Below are positions 9,865-17,329 of a stretch of 45,961 nucleotides of DNA, one piece after another (the first letter of the stretch is position 1; each line of letters starts with the position of its first letter). This DNA comes from an uncultured Victivallaceae bacterium (GTDB lineage: Bacteria > Verrucomicrobiota > Lentisphaeria > Victivallales > Victivallaceae). Both the position numbers and the translations under genes were made by a program. The stretch spans positions 1 to 45,961 of the forward strand of contig CALXOD010000002.1 in NCBI GenBank assembly GCA_944389925.1, in the 5' to 3' direction. Under the pieces are notes generated by a model. That model was not told the DNA's origin and did not search any database. It saw only the letters and a list, made by a program, of their open reading frames with translations.

Positions 9865-11121
9865 TCAGCGCCGGCTCAGCACTGTCCGTTCATATTCCTC
9901 TACTACGGGAAGATATCCGGCCCCGACCGGAACGCCCTCCCGCAAACAGAACCAGTCATACACCGCCCCCAGCGGCAGTGTCCGAAACTCTTCCATCAGT
10001 GCCAGCTTGCATCCGTTCCGGAACGTCTGTTCCAATCGGCTCCATTCCGCCGCCGGTTCCAGCAGCGCCCCCAGCAACGCCTTCTGCATATTCCGCGTCC
10101 CGACCACCCAGGCGATCAACCGGTTGATGGTTCCATCAAAATAATCCAGCCCAATATGAATCCGGCGCAGATCCTGCCGCACCACTTCCCGGGCAATGGC
10201 CCGTAATTCATCATCCAGCACCACTACATGGTCGCTGTCCCAACGTACCGGACGGCTTACATGCAGCAGAATTTCATCGACGAACCGCAATACTGCACTG
10301 ATCTTGTCACTGATCACCTCCGTCGGATGGAAATGCCCCGCATCCAGGCAGAGCATCAGATGATGGCGGATGGCGTACCCCAGGTAAAATTCAGCAGAAC
10401 CGACCGTGCAGCTTTCCACGCCGATCCCGAACAGCTTCGGCTCCACGGCATCCCGCATCCACTGCTTCGGAAACGATTCCGCCAGCGCCTCATCCAACGA
10501 TCTTTCCAGACGCTCCCGGGCTCCGGCCCGGTCCACGGTCACGTCTTTGAAACCATCCGGAACCCAGATATTCATAATGCAGGGGGTTTGCAGACGTCGC
10601 CCCATCTCCGCCGCAATGCGACGGCAGGCACGCACATGTTCCACCCAGAATTGCCGCACGGCCTCGTCGGGATGAGACAATGTCAATTGTGACGCCGCCA
10701 TCGGATGTCCGAAACAGGTCGGATTGAAATCGAGCCCGATCCGCTGTTCTGCCGCCCAGTCGATCCAGCTTTGAAAATGTTCCGGCCGGATCTGATTGCG
10801 CTCCACCGGCTCAGGAGTATCCAGATACACAGCGTGAAGATTGAGACGTTTCCGCCCGGGAATCAGGGCAAACGCCTGTTCCAGGTCCCGGCGCAGTTCC
10901 ACGGGTGTCCGTGCTTTTCCCGGATAATTGCCGGTTGAGAGAATGCCTCCGGACGGGCCGCCGTGGCTCTGCTCAAATCCGGTGACGTCATCCCCCTGCC
11001 AGCAATGCAATGAAATCGGCAGCTGGGCCAGTGTTTCCAGAGCCTTTTCCGTATCAACGCCCCATTCGGCATATTGTTCCCGGGCCTGCTGATAGCGTTG
11101 TTCAATCAGCGCATGTGTCAT
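9865..11121 (-). CDS. rhaA: L-rhamnose isomerase
   Basis: 418 residues, matching the length of E. coli-type RhaA (about 419). It converts L-rhamnose to L-rhamnulose in a TIM barrel using two divalent metals. Conserved segments are visible: SLHCWQGDDVTGFE at 37-50, GLDFNPTCFGHP at 129-140, GIGVESCTVGS at 232-242, CLDAGHFHPTE at 258-268, and RWDSDH at 293-298, with the acidic and histidine metal ligands. It is the first gene of the leftward operon rhaA-aldolase-rhaB-transporter. A GGGAG lies about 14 bases before this ATG and 5 bases before a tiny in-phase-shifted minigene (ATG AAA ACA CCA TGA) that overlaps the rhaA start, so translation may be coupled. No AraC- or DeoR-type regulator gene is in the window. 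Confidence 0.95.
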   Translation of the reverse strand: MTHALIEQRYQQAREQYAEWGVDTEKALETLAQLPISLHCWQGDDVTGFEQSHGGPSGGILSTGNYPGKARTPVELRRDLEQAFALIPGRKRLNLHAVYLDTPEPVERNQIRPEHFQSWIDWAAEQRIGLDFNPTCFGHPMAASQLTLSHPDEAVRQFWVEHVRACRRIAAEMGRRLQTPCIMNIWVPDGFKDVTVDRAGARERLERSLDEALAESFPKQWMRDAVEPKLFGIGVESCTVGSAEFYLGYAIRHHLMLCLDAGHFHPTEVISDKISAVLRFVDEILLHVSRPVRWDSDHVVVLDDELRAIAREVVRQDLRRIHIGLDYFDGTINRLIAWVVGTRNMQKALLGALLEPAAEWSRLEQTFRNGCKLALMEEFRTLPLGAVYDWFCLREGVPVGAGYLPVVEEYERTVLSRR

Positions 11122-11195
11122 GGTGTTTTCATTCTGCTCCCGTATTCAAAATTCTTCATAAAAGAAGATCTGTTAAATCTCCGAATCCCATCGGA
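11122..11195 (-). promoter_or_regulatory. Probable promoter/operator region of the rhamnose operon
   Basis: This short gap between the terminator of the ATPase transcript and rhaA must hold the rha promoter if the operon has its own. On the minus strand TTAACA is followed 17 bases later by AATTTT, a weak promoter match, and the spacer carries the inverted repeat TTCTT-N5-AAGAA. A second short repeat, CCGA-N6-TCGG, lies just before. The regulator is unknown. Confidence 0.3.
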
Positions 11196-11197
11196 TG

Positions 11198-11258
11198 AAA
11201 AAAAACGCCCCCCCCTTTCCGGTCCGGATCTCCGATCTGCAACCGGGGCAGGCGTTTT
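11198..11258 (-). terminator. Intrinsic terminator after the ATPase/lipopeptide transcript
   Basis: Read leftward, AAAACGCCTGCCCC (from 11258) pairs with the G8 stretch and GCG at 11206-11215 and is followed by eight T. A further hairpin can form in the loop. It separates the metal-ATPase transcript from the rhamnose operon. The plus strand here holds C8 at 11208-11215. Confidence 0.6.
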
Positions 11259-11289
11259 CGTTTTGTCATCGTCCCAGGCCACTTCTGCT

Positions 11290-11358
11290 TCAGCAGCAGC
11301 AACCGGCAAGCATCAAAACCATTGCAGTGCACGAAATCCATGCAAACAGATTTTTCAT
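11290..11358 (-). CDS. Candidate 22-residue lipopeptide ending Cys-Cys-Cys
   Basis: A very small open frame of 22 codons with a good ribosome binding site (AAGGCGG, 6 bases before the ATG). The peptide starts MKNLF, has a hydrophobic core, and ends LAGCCC followed by TGA. LAGC is a textbook lipobox, so a signal peptidase II product would be only three cysteines, the first lipidated. It starts about 58 bases after the stop of the metal P-type ATPase gene, on the same strand, and a terminator follows, so the two are likely cotranscribed. A metal-related role is a guess. It may also be a chance frame; entericidin-like lipopeptides are somewhat longer. Confidence 0.38.
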   Translation of the reverse strand: MKNLFAWISCTAMVLMLAGCCC

Positions 11359-11416
11359 TTTTCCGCCTTTTTATCAGTTGACGCTATGAAGTATGAATAC
11401 CATATCCCGAACGATC

Positions 11417-13348
11417 TCATTTTGCAAATGACTGACATTTTTTTTCACCACTGCCAGGGCAGGACCGAACGGTATCGCCGCCGGTCCAGCTCAACAGGAG
11501 GGCGGAATTCATAATGACCAGTACCGAACCGGCATTATGTACCAGAGCCCCGACGACCGGATTGAGAATCCCCATTCCCGCCAGAACGATCGAGACGAAA
11601 TTGAGAACCATCGAAAGCGCCAGATTCCATCGAATCGTAGTCATGGTTCTCCGCGCCAGCTTCACCAGAAAAGGCAGTTGCCGAATATCATCATTCACCA
11701 GTACGATGTCGGCGGCGTCCACGGCAATATCACTGCCGATCCCTCCCATGGCAATGCCGACATGTGCTTTTTTCAACGCCGGAGCATCATTGACGCCGTC
11801 TCCCACCATGCAGACCAGTCCGCCTTCCCGGGTACAGCGTTCAATCCAGCTAAGTTTGTTCTCCGGCAGACATTCCGCAAGGAACTCTTCTATTCCGGCC
11901 TGCCCGGCAATTCGCTGTGCCGCAGGTTGGTGGTCGCCAGTCAGCAGCATGGGACGAACCTGCAGCGCGTACAACGCGGCAATGGTATCGGGAACATGTT
12001 CCCGCATCTGATCCGCAAGGGCGATAAGTCCGCAGAAACGTCCGTCCACCGCCAGACGGATCAGGGTGGCGCCCGCGCCACTCTCCCGACCAGCGGCCTC
12101 TTGCTCCGTCGCGCTTAATTCAATACCGGCCTCCCGGAGAAGTCTTTCATTCCCCGCCAGCAGTATCCGGCTCCCCACCCGGGCGGAAATCCCCTGCCCC
12201 GGGCGCATTTCGAAGGTTGCCGGCGCTGGAATTTCCCGGTCCGGATATTGCTGTCGATATCCTGCAACCACAGCTTTTCCCAGGGGATGTTCGGAATGGA
12301 GTTCCGCCGCTGCCGCCAACCGGAAAAGCTCCTCATCCTCCCAATTCTCATGAAAATTCCACATCCCGGCCACCCGCGGTTCTCCACAGGTCAATGTCCC
12401 GGTTTTATCGAAAGCCACCCGTTGTACCGCGGCCAGACGTTCCAGCGCATCGCCTTCCCGAATCAGTATCCCCCGACGCGTGGCGTTGCCGATCGCCGCC
12501 ATGATTGCCGTCGGCGTTGCCAGTACCAGCGCACAGGGGCAGAACACCACCAGAATGGTCACCGCCCGAATCATCTCCCCGGACCACCACCACACCATGC
12601 CCGCTGAAACCAGCGCGATCACGACAACCCATGTTGCCCAGCGGTCGGCCATGCCCACGATCCTGGCTTTCGACGCATCTGCCGCCTGTACCAGACGCAC
12701 CATCCGCTGAATGGCACTGTCGACATCCGCCCGCGTCACCCGCATAAGAAAGGCTCCGAACCGGTTCACCGTGCCACTGTACACCTCATCCCCCGGTTGT
12801 TTATCCACCGGCATAGACTCTCCGGTGACGATGGACTGGTCCACGGAAGTTTCTCCCTGTTCGATCACTCCGTCCACAGGAATAGTTTCTCCGGGCAGCA
12901 CCCGGACCAGATCACCGGGATGCACCTGCTCGGCGGGAACCATGTTTTCCGTCCCGCCGGCGACCAGGCGGGCGGTACGGGGGGTGAGACGCACCAGTTT
13001 TTCGATCCCGGCCCGTGCCCTGGCCACCGTCGATTCCTCCAGAAACGCACCTATCTGCATGATAAATGCCACCTCGCCTGCCGCAAAAATCTCACCCGTC
13101 AATACGGATGCGATCAACGCCAGTGACACCAGCACATCCGCCCGGATATCAAACCGCGTCCACAATCCGACAGCAGCATCTTTCAGAATCGGCAGCCCGC
13201 ACAGCAGCACTGCAATCCAGGCCGGATCCAGTGGCAATTTTTCTCCACTGAAAAAACTGACCGCCAGTGCCCCTCCCGCCAGTACCAGTCCGCCGATCTT
13301 CCCGTTATTTTCCCTCTGCAAAATTTCCCTGAACTTCTCCGGCAGCAT
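11417..13348 (-). CDS. Heavy-metal translocating P1B-type ATPase
   Basis: 643 residues from the ATG at 13348, which has a strong AAGGAGG site; the frame stays open 25 codons further. It pumps soft metal ions out across the inner membrane using ATP. Motifs: TGES at 175-178 (actuator domain), CPC at 270-272 in the metal-binding helix, phosphorylation site DKTGT at 314-318, HP at 354-355, and GDGVND at 516-521. No N-terminal heavy-metal-associated (GMxCxxC) domain is present. The last helix pair reads NPVVGALVHNAGSVLV, as in many Zn/Cd/Pb/Co-type pumps; it lacks the copper-type NY and MxxSS signature. Exact metal is uncertain. Its promoter carries a dyad (13398-13419) and its transcript appears to include the small cysteine lipopeptide. 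Confidence 0.92.
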   Translation of the reverse strand: MLPEKFREILQRENNGKIGGLVLAGGALAVSFFSGEKLPLDPAWIAVLLCGLPILKDAAVGLWTRFDIRADVLVSLALIASVLTGEIFAAGEVAFIMQIGAFLEESTVARARAGIEKLVRLTPRTARLVAGGTENMVPAEQVHPGDLVRVLPGETIPVDGVIEQGETSVDQSIVTGESMPVDKQPGDEVYSGTVNRFGAFLMRVTRADVDSAIQRMVRLVQAADASKARIVGMADRWATWVVVIALVSAGMVWWWSGEMIRAVTILVVFCPCALVLATPTAIMAAIGNATRRGILIREGDALERLAAVQRVAFDKTGTLTCGEPRVAGMWNFHENWEDEELFRLAAAAELHSEHPLGKAVVAGYRQQYPDREIPAPATFEMRPGQGISARVGSRILLAGNERLLREAGIELSATEQEAAGRESGAGATLIRLAVDGRFCGLIALADQMREHVPDTIAALYALQVRPMLLTGDHQPAAQRIAGQAGIEEFLAECLPENKLSWIERCTREGGLVCMVGDGVNDAPALKKAHVGIAMGGIGSDIAVDAADIVLVNDDIRQLPFLVKLARRTMTTIRWNLALSMVLNFVSIVLAGMGILNPVVGALVHNAGSVLVIMNSALLLSWTGGDTVRSCPGSGEKKCQSFAK

Positions 13349-13394
13349 GCTTGCAACCTCCTTCCCGGCATGAGTCAGAACCCTTGTAACCGTT

Positions 13395-13423
13395 AATATA
13401 CATATAGGGGTATAGGTATTCAA
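13395..13423 (-). promoter_or_regulatory. Promoter of the metal ATPase with a dyad operator in the spacer
   Basis: On the minus strand TTGAAT (13423-13418) and TATATT (13400-13395) are 17 bases apart. The dyad ATAC-N-TATA-N4-TATA-N-GTAT (13398-13419) covers the spacer and touches both boxes; its centre is CCCC. Such placement is expected for a repressor or a MerR-type activator, although MerR promoters usually have a 19-20 base spacer. The ATG lies about 47 bases beyond the -10. No regulator gene is adjacent. Confidence 0.5.
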
Positions 13424-13595
13424 TCAATCCATGATAAAAATAAGCGGGATTTTTGGAAAACCCCAATCGGCTGACTGGAAAAAACAGATTGCAACGCTAC
13501 ATTTGGATAAAATTTGAAAATACAATGGGCGCCGAGCTGCCGGTCTTCCAGTCCGTCTCAGGCAGTGCGGCACCTCCCGAAGGGATGCATTCCGA

Positions 13596-14150
13596 ATGAA
13601 AATACTGTTTTTCTCCGACATCCACGGTGTGCCGGAAACGCTGGAAACCTTGCTGCAATACGCCGAACGGCTCCAGCCGGATCGACTGGTTCTGCTGGGA
13701 GACGTACTTTACCATGGCCCGCGGAACGGTGTTCCGAACGCCTACGATCCGCAACGGGTCGCCGCCCTGCTCAATCAGCACAAAGAGGCCATCCTCGCGG
13801 TGCGTGGCAACTGCGACACCGAGGTTGACCAGATGATGCTGGACTTCCCGATTCTGGCCGACTATTCGGAAATCTGGACGGAAACTACCCGATTTTTTCT
13901 GACTCACGGACATCGCTGGAATGAATCACACCTGCCGCCCCTGTCGCCGGGCACGGTGCTGGTACATGGACACACCCACCTGCCACGGCTGGAGGTCGGA
14001 GCGGAAGGCGTATTGGTCTTCAATCCCGGTTCGCTGTCGCTGCCGAAAGGCGGACATCCGCGGACCTTCGGCCTGCTGGATGAAAATCAGCTAGCCATCC
14101 ATCGGCTTGATGACGGCACTCGTTACGGCGATGCCGTCACATTTCGGTAA
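13596..14150 (+). CDS. yfcE: YfcE-like metallophosphodiesterase
   Basis: 184 residues, calcineurin-like phosphoesterase of the YfcE/MJ0936 group, which hydrolyses small phosphodiesters in the cytoplasm with two metal ions. The full metal-ligand series is visible: SDIHG at 7-11, GDVLYHG from 35, GNCD near 71, then HGHRW and VHGHTH. The length matches E. coli YfcE (184 residues). The physiological substrate of the family is not settled. It is a single rightward gene between two leftward transcripts, and its 3' end overlaps the end of the convergent gene at 14137 by 14 bases. Confidence 0.88.
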   Translation: MKILFFSDIHGVPETLETLLQYAERLQPDRLVLLGDVLYHGPRNGVPNAYDPQRVAALLNQHKEAILAVRGNCDTEVDQMMLDFPILADYSEIWTETTRFFLTHGHRWNESHLPPLSPGTVLVHGHTHLPRLEVGAEGVLVFNPGSLSLPKGGHPRTFGLLDENQLAIHRLDDGTRYGDAVTFR

Positions 14151-14845
14151 TACCGTCATCGTCAGGAGGCGTACCGGCATTCGCCTCAACCACGTTCCAG
14201 AAAGGAATGTCCAGCCATTCGGCAAGCGTCACAGCCTCTTTCAGCAAATGCTGGTACTTTCCGTGAGCGACCAGATGGATCCGGTCTCCATTCTGCAGGA
14301 TCAGGTTGAGTTCATACGCCCAGTAGGAATGCTTCCCTGCCCTGCAGTATTTGCGGAGCAGCTGCAAGGCACCGATTTCAGAAAAAGGCACGTATGAATC
14401 CTGCTGCTCGGCTATCACTGCACGCGGATCACGATTCGTCATAAAAAAAGCCCGCTCAGTGGCGTCAAACACCTCATAATGGGGAATCCGCCGGTGCTGC
14501 CAGCCGAACATCCCGGCGCCCAGCAGACCTAAAATCCCCCAGAAAAGCAGAAAGCTCCAGTCCATTCGCCCACGCCCCCGATCCAGGATAGAGGGCAGCC
14601 AGTATTCCCAGAGTGATCATCCCCAAAAACAGCAGTCCCATGCCGTAACGCACCCCCCAGGTCCGAACAAACATCCATCCCCCTGCCCTGCTCATCGGCC
14701 GGAGACGTTGCGTACAGTATGTCGGTGCGAAAGTTGACAGCGGCGTCCATTCAGTAGATTTTGCCAGAGGATGTCCGAAAATCTCCGGGGCCACCACCTC
14801 TATCGGCAGGGAAAAAAGTTTCCGCCATATTGCCGTAAAATTCAT
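14137..14845 (-). pseudogene. Conserved two-helix membrane protein, apparently frameshifted
   Basis: Not recognised. The ATG at 14845 has AGGCGAG upstream, 13 bases after the pseudopilin gene. The first frame gives a soluble start (MNFTAIWRKLFSLP) and one membrane helix (YGMGLLFLGMITLGILAALY), then runs off and ends at 14474. A second frame (ATG 14565 to the stop at 14137) starts with another helix (FLLFWGILGLLGAGMFGW) and a soluble tail with YELNLILQNGDR. Deleting one G from the G5 run (C5 at 14575-14579) joins them into one protein of about 235 residues with a helical hairpin. Two overlapping genes are possible but less natural. It is third in the operon GT2-pseudopilin-this gene. Confidence 0.55.
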
Positions 14846-14858
14846 ATTTCTCGCCTGT

Positions 14859-15512
14859 TTACAAGGTCCAGCTTCCAGTTTCCCACTCCAGAAAACTGTA
14901 GAAAACATTGCCCGCATAGGACAAATTCGTCACCGGTTGTTTGCCGCTGGAATCCAGATGAAAAGAACACCGGACCACCGGGAAAGTCGTCAGTACCGTA
15001 GCATAGCGGATCTCCGGGAAATACGGATTCTTACCGATCCGCACATCTTCGGACTTCACTTCGTTCCAACTGCGGGTGCCGTCGGATTTCCAGTAACAGG
15101 GCGATTCGTTGAATTCATAGAAATAACTGATCCCCTCCACATCCGGATTGGGATCATTTCCATATTTTCCCTGGTTGCCGATCCGATCGTAAGCACCGAT
15201 GAATTCCGTACCGACCCACGAACTCCATTCCGCCGGGGCAGTCCCGTCCGGATTGGTGTCCCGGGGACAGCGGTAAATCTTCTCCGTACTCAGATAGGAA
15301 GAATACAAGGTGGAAATCCACGGCGGCAGACGGTCATTGTAATCGCCGCGATACAACTCCACTCCCATACCGATCTGACGCAGCTGGTTGATGCAGCTGG
15401 TGTCGCGCGCCTTGATCCGCGCCTTGTTGAGGGCCGGCATGAGCATACCGGCCAGGATGGCGATGATGGCGATCACCACCAGCAATTCGATCAGCGTAAA
15501 TGTTTTTTTCAT
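14859..15512 (-). CDS. Prepilin-type N-terminal cleavage/methylation domain protein
   Basis: 217 residues from the ATG at 15512, with CGGGAG upstream; the frame stays open far upstream only because it shadows the GT2 gene. The leader [20 protein letters not shown] is a canonical prepilin signal. The remainder has several cysteines and Trp/Tyr-rich segments but lacks the H-x9-DG tail seen in the protein at 191. It lies 38 bases after the GT2 gene and before the frameshifted membrane protein, all leftward, so it probably works with the GT2 at the cell envelope. Function is not known. Confidence 0.85.
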   Translation of the reverse strand: MKKTFTLIELLVVIAIIAILAGMLMPALNKARIKARDTSCINQLRQIGMGVELYRGDYNDRLPPWISTLYSSYLSTEKIYRCPRDTNPDGTAPAEWSSWVGTEFIGAYDRIGNQGKYGNDPNPDVEGISYFYEFNESPCYWKSDGTRSWNEVKSEDVRIGKNPYFPEIRYATVLTTFPVVRCSFHLDSSGKQPVTNLSYAGNVFYSFLEWETGSWTL

Positions 15513-15550
15513 GGCGCGTACTCCCGATCTATGAATAACTCCCGGATGCT

Positions 15551-17131
15551 TCATCCAATCGTCTCCCCGACTTCGGATTCTTCGACGGTCAAACCGTGCC
15601 GGGTCTTCTCCCAGTAAAAAGGCCGGGTAAACAACTGTATAAACCCTTTCCATGCGCCGAACGAGATCAGCAGCCAGTAGAACGGCATCAGCAGCGCCAT
15701 CGGAATCAACCGGTAAAAACCGCGCCGGCAGCAGGCTGCCACACCAATGGCCACAAATCCGATATTCGCCAGCAGCAATACCGCGCCGACCACGAAAAAC
15801 ACCTGCGACAGCAGCGCCCAGAAACCGTTTTCCGTCGCTCCCGCATAAACCAGCGGCCATGCCTGAAACGAAAAACGCCCGATGGAAATCCCCTGATACA
15901 CCTCGGGACCGCTCCAGGGGCCGACAATCATCTCCCGGGCTGGAATCCCATGTACCACCGCATGCAGCAGCAGTCCTCCGTAAACCAGCATGATCCCCCA
16001 GTAAATCACATTGGTCAGCATCATCAGAACGCTGCCCCCCACCGCCAGATAACTGCCGAATGCGCCACGCCATCCCAGCAGTCGCAGCGTCCGCCGGGGA
16101 TGCCGGCAATGCGCCAGATGTGTCTGTACAAAGCCCTTGACCCAGCGCGAACGCTGCCGCAACCAGTTCCCCAGTCGGCAATTTGCCTCTTCCCAGGTGG
16201 TGGAATCCACCAGACCGGTTTCATAGCCAGCCTCGTAGATCCGCAAACCGAGATCACAATCTTCTGTCACGTTGAAAGGGTCCCACGGACCGATCTCCCG
16301 CAACAACGCGGTCCGGAAGTGATTGGAGGTCCCTCCCAACGGCAACGGCAGACGGAACCGGCGCATACCAGGCAGCATCAGGTCGAAGTTAACGGAATAC
16401 TCCACCGTGAAAAAGCGTGTCAGCCAGTTGTAAGTAGCATTGAAATAGTTGAGTTTCGCCTGGACACAGGCCAGCTTTTCCGAACCGGGCCGGCGGAAAA
16501 CCGCCAGCGCCTTTTTCAACTGATCCGGGTCCGGTCGGTCTTCGGCATCAAAGATCACACAGTATTCCCCCCGGGCTGCCGCCAGCCCATAATTGCAGGC
16601 GCGCGGCTTGGTCCGCGGCAAGGTATCCGGCACAATGATCACCTCGCAATAATCCGGCACTCCCGCCCGGCGGATCGCCTCCAGCGTTTCGGTATCATCC
16701 GCTTCCAGCAGGAGCTTCACATCCAGTTTTTTCCGGGGATAGTCCAGCTGATCAATGGCATGCAGCAGTTTTCCGGCAATATTGGCTTCATGATAGAGCG
16801 GCGCAAGAATGGTATAAACCGGCAACTCCTCTTTGTCCAGTGCCGCAAGCTCTCCTGACGACACAGCGCCATCATCGCGCCCCTTTAAAGCAAGCACCGC
16901 CGCACCACAGCGGAAAAACGCTGCGCAGAAATACCAGAATGACAAAATCAGCGTCGTCAACAGCACAAATATATCCCAGCGGTATTTGAGCAACAGCAGC
17001 CAGCCGGCGGCAAGCAAAATATAAAACACCACTTGTCGCCGGGAGAAAACCCGACAGGCGCAGACGCCGTCATGCCGGGCAGCAAACGCCGCAGTCAGAG
17101 TGTCGGCACCGTCAAAACGAATCTCTTTCAT
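15551..17131 (-). CDS. Cellulose-synthase-like processive GT2 glycosyltransferase
   Basis: 526 residues. Two membrane helices (about 34-70) precede a cytoplasmic GT2 domain with all processive-enzyme motifs: EADD at 143-146, DAED at 195-198, TEDCD at 289-293 and QRSRW at 326-330. At least three further helices follow (about 350-490). This is the architecture of BcsA-like enzymes that polymerise and export a beta-glycan. No PilZ domain is seen, so direct c-di-GMP control is not indicated. The start follows AAAGGACC. It heads a leftward operon with a pseudopilin and a membrane protein and is divergent from two genes for secreted glycan-related proteins. The polymer made is unknown. Confidence 0.88.
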   Translation of the reverse strand: MKEIRFDGADTLTAAFAARHDGVCACRVFSRRQVVFYILLAAGWLLLLKYRWDIFVLLTTLILSFWYFCAAFFRCGAAVLALKGRDDGAVSSGELAALDKEELPVYTILAPLYHEANIAGKLLHAIDQLDYPRKKLDVKLLLEADDTETLEAIRRAGVPDYCEVIIVPDTLPRTKPRACNYGLAAARGEYCVIFDAEDRPDPDQLKKALAVFRRPGSEKLACVQAKLNYFNATYNWLTRFFTVEYSVNFDLMLPGMRRFRLPLPLGGTSNHFRTALLREIGPWDPFNVTEDCDLGLRIYEAGYETGLVDSTTWEEANCRLGNWLRQRSRWVKGFVQTHLAHCRHPRRTLRLLGWRGAFGSYLAVGGSVLMMLTNVIYWGIMLVYGGLLLHAVVHGIPAREMIVGPWSGPEVYQGISIGRFSFQAWPLVYAGATENGFWALLSQVFFVVGAVLLLANIGFVAIGVAACCRRGFYRLIPMALLMPFYWLLISFGAWKGFIQLFTRPFYWEKTRHGLTVEESEVGETIG

Positions 17132-17329
17132 GGTCCTTTTTCAATTTCGGCTATATTCTGCATATTTTGCATGAATCGGAAGAGGTTTGCCCGGAGAAAC
17201 GCCGGAGTTACAGGATTATTTTTCAGCATCCAAATATTTTTCAGTGTTTTTTTCAAAATCATGCAACTCAGAAAAAATAAAACCGCCATCCCGGCCGTTA
17301 TTCCCGTTACAATTTCAGAAAGAGATATT

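Noticed and set aside
14859-16181. Long upstream extension of the second pseudopilin gene
   Set aside because: The extension overlaps the GT2 gene in another phase; the real start at 15512 has a ribosome binding site and the canonical prepilin leader.
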